A DNA stretch of 41,750 bases from Zygnema circumcarinatum (GCA_037447605.1 CM074817.1:291930-333679), one strand, 5' to 3'; numbered from the stretch's first letter, positions 19,700 to 32,061 are shown. The notes: generated by a model from the sequence alone, not told the origin. Numbers and translations are program-made.

Positions 19700-20405
19700 A
19701 GACGTTTGCTTGACGTGGCACGTGCCTGGCGCAGGTTGTTCACGTGGCTTCAAGATCTGACGAACCTCAAGAAGCCACGTAATATTTTCTGCCACGTGTT
19801 TGAATTTTGACGAATGGCTCGCGCCACGCGGTACGCCTGGTCCTCTTTCCGGCGACGGCTACCCGCCACGTGTCGTGACTGCAACTAACGACAAATATCA
19901 TACAGTGACCTGTCTTAATTTGTACGAATCCATATCTTTACCTTTCGTACGGCATTTTTTGTCGTTTTGAAACTGTACGGACTCGCGAGACTTCCAAGTT
20001 CCCAACGTCATTCTCCCGCCTCGCTATTGCCACCTCACATACAAGCACCGTCCAATGAGAACGTGCCACGTGTACAGATTTTTTACATGGCAGTTTGTCA
20101 TTGGTTCATTTACCATAGCTACAATGCAGGCCTGAGTCCGACGACCCTCTCCCTCCCTCCCTCTCTCTGGCCCTCCGGCCACAGAGGTCATAGAAATTTT
20201 AGGGTTGGCAAACCTGCTCATATATATGCGCTCCCTCAGCGCAAATCTGCAGAGATTTAGGGTTCCCGTTACCTTATCTAACCAGTCATATTTATGGTCC
20301 TCAGGGCCGAGGGAGGGAGGCAGGGAGGCATCTTAATCTTAGCATTGCTTCATTGGGGCTCGGACAGAGAGGCGCTTGGGGGCGCGGTTAGGGTTGGAGG
20401 ATGTC
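19700..20405 (+). promoter_or_regulatory. ACGTG-rich promoter region of the karyopherin gene
   Basis: At least six ACGT-core motifs lie within about 370 bases: ACGTGGC at 19713, GGCACGTGCC at 19717-19726, CACGTGGC at 19741, GCCACGT at 19774, GCCACGTG at 19791, GCCACGTGTC near 19865 and TGCCACGTGT near 20064. A CCAAT box lies at about 20052. Telo-box-like TTAGGGTT motifs at about 20199, 20257 and 20389 precede the start codon. These are bZIP/bHLH-type sites in plants; function is inferred. Confidence 0.55.
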
Positions 20406-23400
20406 ATGTCTGTTGCGGAAGTTGAGAGAGCTTTTGCCCTTTTTTTTCGCAGCAATGATGCGGCGGCCGGCCATTGGCTCGTGCAGTTCCAGCAGTCGCC
20501 GCAGGCTTGGCGCACAGCGCACGACCTCCTCTCTGCTTCTTCAGGCAGCTCCGCCGCCCCACTGAGCACGCACCTGCTTGTGTTTGCAGCTCAAACTCTG
20601 CGTGCAAAGGTAAGATGGGCGTCACGGCCACTACCTCTCTCTCTCTCTCTCTGTGTCGTTCTTTCACGCTTCTCTCTTCCTCAAATTCTCCTTCTCCTTT
20701 TCTCTCTCTTTATCTCTCTCCTATTACGGCCATTTGGTCCAGCTTGGTAATGAAAACCAGCTACCTTATGTTTTTTGAGTTTTAAAGCTAATGTTTATCT
20801 AGGGACGGTAATTCTTTTTTTTAAGGATTAATCTTAAGTGATTGTCGTGGGCTGACTCATGTTATTTTTGAAGTTAATAAGAAAGATCTATCGGCTACAA
20901 CTTTAGGTACTTTAGGTTAGGTAGGGCTAGTGTGGGTTATTGGGAGTTCCTTTAATTATGTCTATGTAAATCACTAAAGCAACTTCGATACGCGGATCAG
21001 TTGCAGTCAGTCAGTCAGTTTCTATCAACTAGGACCATTTTCTTGTAACTTGGGTAACATAAAGTAAGTTAGGCTCGTTCCGCCTTGAAAAGTAAAAGAT
21101 GACCCCAACGAATTTGGTATTTAGACTTGGTAGGAATAAGGAGGGCTACTCAAGGTTAGTCAGAACTAGTTTAGTTAGGATTGCATTTGATCGGGTTGAC
21201 GACATCTCCTTGTGTGAATCCGAATGTGCTGAATTGTTTAACTACCTACCATCATTTTTTTTTCCCGAAAAAGCTGAGTGATCCCGCCCAGAAGCAAAAT
21301 GCTTAAGATTTCTTGGGTTTTTTTTAGTCATAAAACTGAAGCAGGCAGCCTTGGGGTCGGGCCTTGTTCAGGTGCAGAAGCAGCTCTCAGAGCTTCCTCC
21401 AAGCGACCATCCAGCCCTTAGAGAAGCAGTTTTGCAGCATGTTGTTCACTTCAGCGGAGGTCCACATCAGGTATTGAACCAAAAATGAACCCCAGAAACT
21501 AGTATGATGTAAGCAACCATAATAGCCGACTTATCTTCTTCATCCTTTGGTTCTGTTTGTCTCGGATGAAGTGCAGGTTTTAACTCAGCTTTGTGTAGCA
21601 CTTGCTGCACTGCTCTTGCGCTCCCCTGATTGGTCGGACTCGCTTCAAGTTGCACTCTCAGCAGGAGATGGACGGGCAGAATGGGAGAATGCTCTTTTGG
21701 AGCTTCTTACTGTACTGCCTGAGGAGACGCTCGATGAGCGAAATCTCTGTGAAGTGTCACGAGAGCGTCAGCAATTTTTCCTGCAAGAGGTGAAGAATAA
21801 GTCTTTCAATTTCTTCAGAAATTCGACAGATAGAGAGGCAGAGTTCATTTTCTGCTTCAGAAACAGGAAGGGGAATGTAGACGTTTACCAGAACGAGCAG
21901 ACGAAAGGAGGCGGGATTGAGATGGAGCAGAGAGATGTAGGGGACTGAGGGAGAGGGAGAGGGAGGAGGGAGGGAGGGAGAGGGAGGGAGAGGGAGAGGG
22001 AGAGAGAGGGAGAGGAGAGGGAGAGGGAGAGGGAGGGAGAGGGAGAGGGAGGAGGGAGAGGGAGGAGAGGGAGAGGGAGAGGGAGAGGGAGAGGGAGAGG
22101 GAGAGGGAGAGGGAGAGGGAGGGAGAGGGAGGAGGGAGAGGGAGAGGGAGAGGAGAGGGAGAGGAGAGGGAGAGAGGAGAGGGAGAGGGAGAGGAGAGGG
22201 AGGGAGAGGGAGAGGGAGAGGAGAGGAGAGGGAGGGAGAGGGAGGAGGGAGAGGGAGAGGGAGGGAGAGGGAGAGGGAGAGGGAGAGGGAGGAGAGGGAG
22301 AGGAGGGAGAGGGAGGGAGAGGGAGGAGAGGGAGAGGGAGAGGGAGAGAGGGAGAGGAGAGGGAGAGGGTGGAGGGAATAGGGAGCGAGATGTGAGAGGA
22401 GAGGAGCTGATGACGGAGTCGGTTTTTGTTGAGGCTTGCAGTTGGCGGCTATTGGCAGCCAAGTACTGCGCTTGTTGGAGAATCAGATGCAACAAGATTC
22501 GTTCATATTACGAATCCGAATTCTGCACTGTTTACAGTCATGGGTGAGTGCTAATACTTGCAGCAGTCATGAATAGAATTTGTCGTTATACTTATTGTAA
22601 AATTTTATATCTAACTATGTGTGATGATTTCATCGTTGTTTACGAATGTTGGCATTGGCTCTATGCAGGCTCGGTTGGGATGCGTCCAGGAATCTTCCCA
22701 TGGCAACCCGGCCGATCACCCTCTTGTGCAGTTTGCATTGAACTGCTTGAAGGTATGGTCGTTGTGTCGTTGTTTCTATATTGCATAAGTAATATGTATC
22801 AACACAGAGTGGTTTTTTATCGCGAAGAGGAGGTCTTTTTGTGGGTTCTTTGAAAGAGAAAGGAAGCCATGGATGAGAAAGGAGCGGTGCATTCACGGAC
22901 TTTGCAATCTGCCAATAAGGCAGAGTATGTTCTAAACTAAACCAAACTTTGAAGTACAAGTTCGACGATTCTTAGAAGTTCGAAGTTGGCTATCGTACAA
23001 GCATCAATGAGAAAAGCAATAGATAGATTTCAAGCAAGGAGGAGAGTTTAATAATATTTTTTACTGCCTTATTGTAGGGAGGGGCGGAGGACCTTTTAGA
23101 ACCGGCCGCAGGGGCATTGGAGGAGCTGCTTTCATCCACTAAGGTGGGAAAGAAACGAACTAACTATGTTTCAGTCGTGAGCTATATTGGAATACCTTCC
23201 TCTCTGAAAAATAAAAAAAAATAGTTTTAAATGGTTGTAATCTATGCCCTTACTTTCTCAACGTCTTGGTTCTGCTTTCATAATTCGGCTAGAGGTGGAT
23301 TGCGTTTATACAACATGAGTATTTTCCTGAGTTAAATCTCGCTAGTTGGGTGCTATTGCAGGGTCTTTCCAAAGGAATGCTTCCCTATCTCCTCCGCTTA

Positions 23401-26400
23401 AAGGAGGAGACCCTTCTTCCTGCATTAGATGCTCAGAACGAGGGGGTGGTTTCCGCTATCTGCCTCGTCATAGTCAATACCTTTCTTTCGGTTAGTTGAC
23501 TTCTTCCCTAATACTATGTTTCCTCCCCATTCCTTGGCATTGTCTGAGGGATTCTCTGCTCCATACCATCAACTTATGAAGAACATGGGAATGTGTGTGT
23601 CTATGCAGGCCCCCGAGCTTCTTGACAGAGAAAACTCGCTTGTACAATCACTTATTGATGCAGTTTTTCGGTAAGCTCCATCATCATTTTTCCAGAACTT
23701 CATCCTCACTTGTATGATGAATAGAAGGGGGCTCATGTGGGTCAGTGTAAAAGCAAAAGTGGGGTATGATGATGACGATGATGATGATGATGATGATGAA
23801 AGTGTACTTAGAATGGCTGAGGGAGGAGCAGATGTGCTGCTTTTAAAGCGGAAGATTGGAGCATTTGTGAGAGTACATTGCCCTTATGGAGCACTCTGGC
23901 AGAATCTCTGCAAGAGGAGGAGAAGAGAGGGAGAGGAGCACAAGCAGCTGCCATGGCTTTCCCTGTTCTCTGCACACTCGTGGACCGAGCTCAGGTGAGG
24001 AAAGGAGAACGAGAGAGGGGTGGGAGAGCGAGTAGGAGAGAGAGGGTGAGGGAGATAAAGATAGTCAGAGCGCACGGAATGAAGGTCGAGCAGAGTGGGA
24101 GAGACAAAGGAAAAGGTTTGCATGAAGCAGTTAATAGGGGGAGGGATCACAATTCATGTCCCCCCCCCCCCCCTCCTTTCATACACCAGAGGTATGTAGA
24201 TTGTTTCTTTTGACATACACCGTTGATCTGCAGATGGACGGCGCAGATTCATCAGAAGAGCTGCTAAACGACTACGTCCCAGAAGGTCTGAATGAGTTTC
24301 GAGAACAGCTGAAGGAGACTTTGGAAGACTTCTGCAGGGTTACTGGATCGGCAGAATATGTTGCAAAGGTATGATCAAACTAACTAACTAACTAACTAAC
24401 TGGCTGACTGGCTGACTAGCTAATTAACTAACTAACTAACTTGTTAACCAGATTTCAGTTTAACTTATGGCTTGTCATTTTTTCCTGAGCATCAAATGTG
24501 ATCTATCTGTTGCAGATGTTGGAGGGGGTGGAGAGATGGACTTCTGAAGGAGCAATTCAGCAATGGCAGGCCATTGAAGCTCGACTTTTCGCTTTACAAG
24601 CTGTAAATGTAAGTTTATTCACTTCATCCGCGGCAAGAGATCTGAGTATGATCGAAGTATTGCTTACATGTACACTTCTACTTTCTGCAAATCAATCAGC
24701 CAAATCAATGAATCATTTTGGAACGTTTTGCCTGTGAATGGTCAGATAGGAGAAGCGTTAAACGATCTAAAAGTCGCCGCTATTGTCGACTCTCTCATTT
24801 TATTTTTGGCCAATTTGACATCAGCTCTCCAATCTCTTCATCCCATAGCTCGTAGTCTGGTGAGTAAGCCCCCTCCCCCCCCTTCTTAAACACCTGTGAA
24901 AGTTCTTGAACTTCCACCTGTATAGCTTTATGCAGTGAACCCTCCTTTGCATCCAAGTTCAAGCTTCCTAAACGATGAATTTTAGTCTGCAGAGAGTATG
25001 TTTTTCCTGTCTGAGTCTCTGCTTTCCTCTCTGCAGCAAAGTTTGCATGTGCTATTCCATGTAATGCTGACTTTTTGGTTGTTACTGGGACGGAACTGTC
25101 TGACAGTTACATAGAACCGCCGCATCTCTAGTTGGACTCAATGCCGAGTGGATTCAACGGCAGCCCGCAGCTTCCCCAGCCCTCATGTAAGCTGCTCTTT
25201 TAAAAACTAAAAAATTGCTACTTTTCATATATCGTCAACTCCCTCCCTCAAGCCTTCCTTACTCTGTAGCACATATCATCACCAGTCGCAAACATAGCCC
25301 CTCCATCCCTCACTGCACTAAAATTCTGCAAAAGAAAAAAAAAGCAGATTAAAACAAATTCACCACACAAAACATACCTTCTTTCCTCTACATATTCCGT
25401 CCTATATGCCCCCCCTGTGATCCCCTGAAGAAGTTGAAGTTTGCAGTCCGTTTGTTCGTTATTATCATTACTACTTCAGCATTTGATGAGAAAGAAAGTA
25501 GAAGGGGTTGCAGAGCCCTCCTTTTGCAGGGCTTCCGGCATCCCTCTGTTGCTCCCTCCTGCTCTGCTGCTCTCCGCCACGTGTGCGATTCCACTCCCTC
25601 TGTCATAGTGCAGAGTCCCAACATGCTGGAGGAGATAGTCCACCTGGCAGAGGTAAAAAGCAAAAAAAAGAAAAACCTGAAAAACTTGAAAAACCTGTAC
25701 CTGTTTGGTTGTTCTCTTTTTATTTCTGTCACTTTTCTCCTGTTTTTCTCCACTTCGCAATTGGCTTGGTTAAGCCACTGGGGCATTCGATGTCGATTTT
25801 TTGGGGAATACGGCGACTGTTTCGTGATTTTTTGGCAGTTCTTTTTAGATGCTTTGTTTGTAAGACTTCAACGTTTTCAGTTTTCTTTAATTGGGTCACC
25901 AGGGTTTTCTTTGTCACATTGCGTTTTTTGTGTGTATGCTCCTAGGTTTGTGGGTTGGTAGTGGTTTAGAGCTACCATTGATTATTGCTTGATGCTTCTA
26001 AAGCCCATTAGCGGTAAGAGTTGAGCTGTGTAACTGCATGTTTCTGAAGCTTAGCACATCCTTTCGACTTAGAGAAGCAAGCAAGTAAAGAAGCAAGAAG
26101 GTTATGAATGCTTTCCTTTTGGCCACTCAGTGCCTGATTTGTTTCTTCAGGGCCAATATTATTTACTTACATCCATAGTCCCCCCCTCCCCCCTTCTTTT
26201 CATTTTTCTTTCAGGGAGCGGGTTCTATTCCCTTAGGAGCAGCTGAAGATGAGGACATTATGGCAGCCATGGCTTCCCTGCTTACAGTTCTCCCCCCTAC
26301 ACAACGGAATTCCGTTCTACAGCGATTGCTGAATCCGATCAGTTCAGCACTCCTACACTTGGTACGGACTGACTTTCCTTCGTTGCATTTTTCTATTTTT

Positions 26401-29400
26401 GATTCCAAGGATAATAAAACCATTCACAATGCCACACTTTCTATTTAACTATCACCATCGTCCGGAATGGCGATGTGTTAACAATGAATGCATGAAACAT
26501 GAATGGACTCTTCCGAGGCTTTATGCAACCAAAACTGCAACTGCAACTGAAACTGAAACTGAATCTGAAAGTGGAACTGAAAGTGGAACTGAAAGTGAAA
26601 CTGAAACCATGTTCCATGTGATGTGGGGGCTTTCCTTGCTATCAGCTTAACGTTCCCATTCCGGTATCTGGAAATTCCGAAGGTTCATCTTTATATGCAG
26701 ACTCGTTGAGAGGTGCTTCAAGAGCACTCACAAGGTCAGACCTTCTCTTTCATGGTGAAGGTCAGCTTTTGAAAAATATTAAGCTATTGAGCAGACCCAA
26801 TTGCGCAACATGTCCTGCAGTGACTAAGTCCTTAGTTTCTAAAGTTTTTATAACGTTGGATATCTCACAGTCAGACGAGTGATGATCATCTGCCCAAAAG
26901 AATATAATTTTCCTTTTTATTTTCTCTTGCTCTTCTGAAATATTGCACTCATGTGGATGTTTTTGCCCTTAACGCACTTATCCCTTTTTCACGCTCTTCT
27001 CTTTCATGGTTTTGGTCAAGTTGAGTGTTTTTAGGATTCCTTTAAGGGTTGAAGCATACATTTGAACGAAAGGATGGAGTGACGTGGCAGGTTGGGCTCT
27101 CTCTGTTCGAATTTGATGACAAGTAGTGAAGAAGGAGAAGCCGACAGTGCGGAGTTCGGACTGCTGGCAAGTGCATGGCCTCCCATCCAATCACTGCTTG
27201 CCACGTGGCACACTCGAGATGCGAACCTCGCGGCAGCAGCTTGTCGATGTGTGACGCAGGCACTCCCTACTGCAGGTGGGAGGAGAGAGAGCGAGAGAGA
27301 GAGAGAAGAGAGAGAGGGAGAGTGAGAAGGAGAAGGAGAAGGAGAGAGAGAGGATGAGTGAAGAATTGAACGAGACAAACTAAAAAATTTGGAGGCAGCA
27401 AACAGAAAAGTCTTGTTTAGACTAGATGAGAGGAGATACAGAAGAGTTTCTAATCACCAGTACTGCAGAAACGGATGCAACATCATAATGGACGTTTTTT
27501 TCTGTGTACAGGTCCTGGTTTTCTCCCCTCCATTCCGTCGGTTTTGACGTCCATGGCTGCTTGCTTTGCATCATCTCTCCCGCAGGCGTGTTATCTGCAT
27601 ACAGGTAAAGTTACTTCTTCACTATCCTCGCCCTGCCTTCTCTCAATGGTCTGCTTCTCTCTCTCTTGCTCTCCCTACACCCCCCCCTCTACCTCTCTCC
27701 TTTCTCTCCCTATCTCCCCTTTCCCTCTCTTTCTGTCCTTTCCCCCACCCCCTCACCCTCTGCCTCTCCCACCGCTCTCCCTACTCCTCTCCCACTTTCC
27801 ATTCTCTCTTAATCTCACCCCCTCCCCCACTCCCCCACCCCCCCTCTCCCTCTCCCACTCTCCTTTCTCTTCCGATCTTCCCCCCTCCCTCTCGCGCTCC
27901 CCCATCCCTCCCTCCCTCCCCACTCCCTCCCTCCCCCCTCCCTCCTCCCTCCCTCACCCTCTTCCTCTCTCGTTGCTCTCCCAATCTCCCCTCTTCTCCC
28001 TCTCCCTCTCCATCTCCCTCCCCCTTTCCCTTTCCCTTCCCCCACTCCCCCTCTCCCTCTCCCACTCTCCTTTCTCTTCCGATCTTCCCCCCCTCCCTCT
28101 CGCTCTCCCCCCTCCCTCTCTCCCTCCCCCTCCCTCTCCCTCCCTCCCTCCCCCCTCCCTCCCCCCTTCCTCCTCCCTCCCTCACCCTCTTCCTCTCTCC
28201 TTACACTCCCAATCTGCCCCCCTCTCCCTCTCCCTCCCCCTCCCCCTCCGCCTTTCCCTTTCCCTTCCCCCACCCCCCCCTCCCTCTCCCACTCTCCTTT
28301 CTCTTCCGATCTTCCCCCCTCCCTCTCGCTCTCCCCCATCCCTCCCTCCCTCCCCCATCCCTCCCCCCTCCCCCTCTCTCTCCCTCTCCCTCTCCCCACT
28401 TCCTCCCCCTCTCCCCCCCCCTCTCTCTCTCTCCCTCTCTTAATGTTGCCCCTCCCCTCCCCTCCCCTCCCCTCTCCCTCTTTTCTGTCCAGTGGAGGCT
28501 GCCCTCCGCGAGTCCGGCCCCCTCCCTCCCCTTCTGCCGGCGGAGGCCCTTCAAGCCCTAACGGCGGCGCCGGCCGGCCGGCAGCTCGCCTCCGTCGCCG
28601 GCTGTGACACGACACCGGAGATCGCGGAAGCGTACATGGGGCTGATGTCAGCTTTTTTGTCGTTTTCTGATAAGGTGAATGCTCGGCCCCCACTCTCTCT
28701 CTCTCTCACTCCCTCTCTCTCTTTCTCTCTCGCCGTTCTCCCCGCACCCCCTGTTGCTTCCTATCGCTGTCTCACCTTCAGTTGTTTATCCTCGTTTTGT
28801 GCTTCTTGCGTTTGTGTTCCTTTTGCCCTCCGACATAAACATCTTCGTTTTTCAACTCTTCTTTTAAATGAATTGTTGTAAACTTGCAAAATCGTGCAAT
28901 TGGATGTCTACATGAAGTTATTTCCTGCAAACTTTTGAGTCCCTCTCTCCTCTCTCTCCCCTCTCTCTCCCTTCTCTCCTCTCTCTCTCCTCCAGCAGAA
29001 CGCCCTACTTGCAGCTTTGCCAGGCAGTCCGAACCTTCTTGAGGAGGTCCTTCTTAGAGCACAAGCTTGCTCTATGGCTGCTCACAAAGGGGCAGCAACT
29101 GCTGCTCTCTCCTTCATTTCTGGTATAGCCCATTTCCTTCCCTTCATCGTATGCTACCTTACTACATAAAACTGAGAAAGCATGAACTATTCTCTCCTTA
29201 CTGTTTCTCTTCGCTAGTCTCTGATGTAAGGGCAACTTTTGATTTCTGTATTTGGGCTTGCAGAACTGCTGAGAATTATTTTGGAAGAACTCACAGATGA
29301 GGGCAGGAAGTTATCCGGAGTTGATGTGATAGAAGGGCTCAGAACTTGCACTTTAGCAGCAGGTCCAAAATTGGTTTCTTCCATTTTGAAGGCTCTAATT

Positions 29401-30196
29401 GGGCCAGGAGCTGTTGCGAGGGTGAGAAACTTCTGTTCCCTTATTTTGGATGCAGAAAGGAGTTTGCCTTGATGATGAAGATATTTTGTGTTTCTAAGTC
29501 TCACTCCTCACCGCGGAGCAGAAAGAAACTTATCACATGCCCCATTGTTTTTTTCGTTTTTTGGTACTTGTGTAAAATGTCCCTTCAGGTGCACAAAGCA
29601 GCCTTCATAATGCAGCAGCTTGCAGCTCTATGCTGCTTAACAAGTGCGAATGGGTCTCCTGGACCAGGCATGTTTGCCATGCATCAGTGGCTCTCTGCAG
29701 CAGTGAGCATCTCTCCCCTCTCCCCTCCTCCCACTCCTCTCTCCTCTCTCCACCCCCCCCTCTCCCCCACCCCCTTCTCCCCTCTCCCCACCCCCTTCTC
29801 CCCTCTCCCCCCTCCCCCTCTCCCCTCTCCTTCCCTCTCCCCACCTTCCCCCCTCCCGTTCTCCCTTCCCCTCCCCCTCCTCCCTCCCCCTCCTCCCTCC
29901 CCCTCCCATCGCTCCTGTCTCATACCCCACCACAACCTTCAAGTTCTAAGTTCTAACTCAAAAAACTCATCATATTGCAGTTGCAGGAGCTACCCCGGGG
30001 CTGCCTCGTTATGGGTGAATTTGAGCACTTGTCGCAGTCGTGGATGACGGCTTTAAGTAGGGCTGCCCCGGAGTGCTATCACAGAGAGAAGGGCAGCGCA
30101 CGGAGCGGCTATTTGCATGGAGAGGGAGGGCGGTCCTTGAAGAGACTGATACATGAGTTTGCAACTTCTCGGAGGTATGTGATGGGAAGGCCATGA
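20406..30196 (+). CDS. Importin-13/transportin-3-like karyopherin beta (23 exons)
   Basis: Alpha-solenoid nuclear transport receptor; relatives import SR proteins and other cargo with Ran-GTP. Exons: 20406-20609, 21372-21470, 21577-21789, 22442-22543, 22669-22752, 23078-23143, 23362-23490, 23609-23670, 23832-23994, 24234-24368, 24516-24608, 24746-24859, 25107-25186, 25514-25652, 26215-26361, 26646-26734, 27091-27275, 27512-27604, 28493-28674, 28996-29122, 29264-29421, 29589-29702, 29981-30196; 997 aa, normal length. Diagnostic blocks match the plant importin-13-like protein, not MOS14: HWLVQFQQSPQAW, LTQLCVALAALLLRS, LELLTVLPEE, AEDW..C.STLPLWSTL, NLAAAACRCV, AAHKGAATAALSFIS, VHKAAFIMQQLAALC, and terminal RSLKRLIHEFA. 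The block AEDW...WSTL fixed the exon 9 acceptor. An out-of-frame ATG at 20401 overlaps the start. Cargo is unknown. Confidence 0.9.
21948..22376 (+). repeat. Polypurine (GAGAGG)n tract in karyopherin intron 3
   Basis: About 430 bases of GAGGGA/GAGAGG units on the sense strand, ending about 65 bases before the exon 4 acceptor. Minus-strand Ser/Pro/Leu open frames over it are artefacts. Confidence 0.9.
24379..24440 (+). repeat. (AACT)n tetranucleotide repeat in karyopherin intron 10
   Basis: About five AACT units, an interruption of GGCTGACT units, then further AACT units. An ordinary microsatellite. Confidence 0.85.
27277..27358 (+). repeat. GA-rich tract in karyopherin intron 17
   Basis: GAGAGA/GAGAAG simple sequence on the sense strand immediately after the donor at 27276. 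Confidence 0.8.
27650..28490 (+). repeat. Pyrimidine tract with long-period repeat in karyopherin intron 18
   Basis: About 840 bases of C/T sequence. The block CCACTCTCCTTTCTCTTCCG followed by ATCTTCCCCC recurs near 27856, 28059 and 28287, so the tract contains imperfect tandem copies of roughly 200-230 bases. It ends at the exon 19 acceptor (CTGTCCAG). The long Pro/Ser-rich open frames on + and Gly/Arg-rich frames on - are artefacts. Confidence 0.85.
29703..29930 (+). repeat. CT-rich tract in karyopherin intron 22
   Basis: CCCCTCTCCC-type sequence (29706-29905) directly after the donor of intron 22, with several ACCCCCTTCTCCCCTCTCCC copies. Confidence 0.8.
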
Positions 30197-31205
30197 CATC
30201 TCTCCTGCCCGCCCTACCTCCCTCCCTGTCTTCCTCGCTCCCTCCCTCTTTCATAGGCCCTCCCGCACTCTCTCCTGCACTCTTTCACGTCCTAAGAGAG
30301 AGCTGGGAGCTGAGTCTGAAAGAGTAAAGCCTGCAGTTGCGCTGCAGAAGAGTAGGCGTAGGAAGTTCGAATTTCGAAAATGTAAATGGTTGGTCTGTTA
30401 ATTCCAAATTTTCGCAATGGGTGCGCATAGAGTCGGCGGGTCTTGGATGGCATTTGAAGTTTTCCTGTCAATATGCCGCAGTCCACGCGGCGCTGAGAAT
30501 TCCAAGCTTTGTGTTTTGTCTTATTCCGATTTTTCACTTCACTTGTGGAGGGAAGTAGTTTTTTCATGTTTATTGTGTGATTACCTTCCTTTCATCTGGG
30601 GAGATGTTACTGATCGGCGTGTGGAAAAGGAAAGAATCAAGGGGGGAGGTTCTTTGCTATTGATGTTGTTGGCTTTTTAAGAACCGCGGACTTATCTTTA
30701 TTATTTTTACACGAATCGTAAACGCAAATATTTAAGCTGTAAGAAAAGTCCGTAATTGAACATGTCCGGTCACTCAATTACTCAGTTACAAACTGTCCTT
30801 TTTTCAATGTCGATTTTGTTCTGAACATGGTCCCTTCGAATCCGAAATAGCAACAGCTACATATTTTCCTCTCCTGAAGGTCGTGTAGCTCTTCGAATTC
30901 GTATTCATTCAAGTATCAACGACTACGTCAGGCTGGTCAAGTCAAGTCAAGTCAAGTCCCGCTAGTCGAGCTTAGTTACTCATCATCCTTTTTTGTACCT
31001 CTGTGATGGAATAACACCTTTATGATGCAAACATGTGTCGCAAACTTTCATATATACACCTCAGAAGGAAACAACACCAATTGTTTCCAGGTGACATCCC
31101 CACCTTCGATAGATGACTCAGATACCTTGTCTACTCTATGGAACTCTCAAACCGGAGACTCCTGACAAAGCAAGCAACAACATATGATAACTTTACATTG
31201 CTTGT
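30197..31205. other. Intergenic region after the karyopherin gene
   Basis: Probable 3' UTR and spacer. A short (GTCAA)4 repeat lies at about 30937-30957. Small open frames on both strands around 30300-30700 lack splice context and family similarity. I see no supportable gene. Confidence 0.5.
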
Positions 31206-32059
31206 CTATGGTTTCAACTGTGAGAGCAAATCAGAGGGCCAACTGAAAGCAGGATCGAATGACAACACCCCGTCAGTGCTTAATCGACTGGCTAAAACCA
31301 ATTTAAAGTCGACTAAAAAGGCAACGGAGTTAGACTGCTGAAGCAAACGAGTGAAGCGAACCGCCGCTTCATCTGCTCCAACTGACCGCTGCCGAAAAAA
31401 AAAAACCCATTAAGAACAGTTTGGTCCTCCTCCACTATACAAGGCGCTCCATTTTCTCATCTGGTCGCAGTTACTTCCCTATAAAATATATCAAATCGCT
31501 GCAATTCCGCTCCAATGAAACCTTCAGCCTCCCTTCCCTCTCCTGACCGACATCTCTCCCTCTCTCCCTCCACTCCTCCCTCCACCGTCAACCACGAGCC
31601 CTAAACTCAATACGCCCTCCCACCTTCTACTCCCAATTCCGCTCCCTCCTAACACCCCCCCTCTCCCATCTCTTCCTCTCCCTCTCTCCCACTATCGCCT
31701 CTCCCTACCGACCCCGCTTCCTGTACTTGTACCCCAACCTTCACTTCCCGCGGCTGCGCGAAATCCGCCGCCGCGCTCACCGTACGATCCTTCCGGCCGA
31801 GCCGCCCCCGCGGTCCGCCATGGCCGGGCTCGCTCCTCCGCGCCGTCCGGCCCTCCCCCCCCTCCTTCTCCCCCTCCTTCTGCTTGAGCGCGCTCGCCTT
31901 CCAGAGGTGCTCCCAGTTTTGCATGCATGCGCCGGCGGCGTCCGTCTCCTTCGTCATCCATGGCGGAAGCAGAACCGCGTCGGCGGGCGGAGAGGGCGAC
32001 TGGGAGAGAGCGAGATCCTCAGGAACGCCTGTGAATGTGCGCAGCAGATTCAGGGCCAT
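31206..32059 (-). CDS. Possible two-exon gene of unknown function
   Basis: Minus-strand exon 32059-31781 (93 codons) starts with ATG in context gctATGG and ends at GTACG/GTGAGC. A second block, 31388-31206, follows an ideal acceptor (eleven T, then CGGCAG) and stays open in the same phase for 60 codons to TAG. Together they give 153 aa. The first exon begins MALNLLRTFTGVPEDL and includes LPPWMTKETDAAGACMQNWE and HLWKASALKQKEGE, which read like real protein, followed by a Gly/Arg/Glu-rich stretch. I do not recognise a family. Against it: the intron is purine-rich on its sense strand, and the + strand also holds Arg/Pro-rich frames here. Confidence 0.35.
31540..31700 (+). repeat. CT-rich simple sequence
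   Basis: TCCCTCCACTCC/CTCTCCC tract within the intron of the possible minus-strand gene. Confidence 0.6.
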
Positions 32060-32061
32060 AG

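Noticed and set aside
21857-22495. 212-codon Ser/Pro/Leu minus-strand frame
   Set aside because: Antisense of the GAGGGA repeat in karyopherin intron 3; no start context, splice sites or domain.
23714-23998. 94-codon frame with an Asp run from (GAT)n
   Set aside because: Wrong frame for exon 9. The frame giving CAAFKAEDW and LWSTLAESL matches the family and starts at an acceptor at 23831.
27475-28693. Frames of 290-330 codons on both strands
   Set aside because: Low-complexity translation of the pyrimidine tract in karyopherin intron 18. The flanking exons 18 and 19 account for the real coding sequence.
12663-30196. Operon-like or pathway cluster of same-strand genes
   Set aside because: Genes have separate upstream regions and unrelated functions; eukaryotic gene order here looks incidental.
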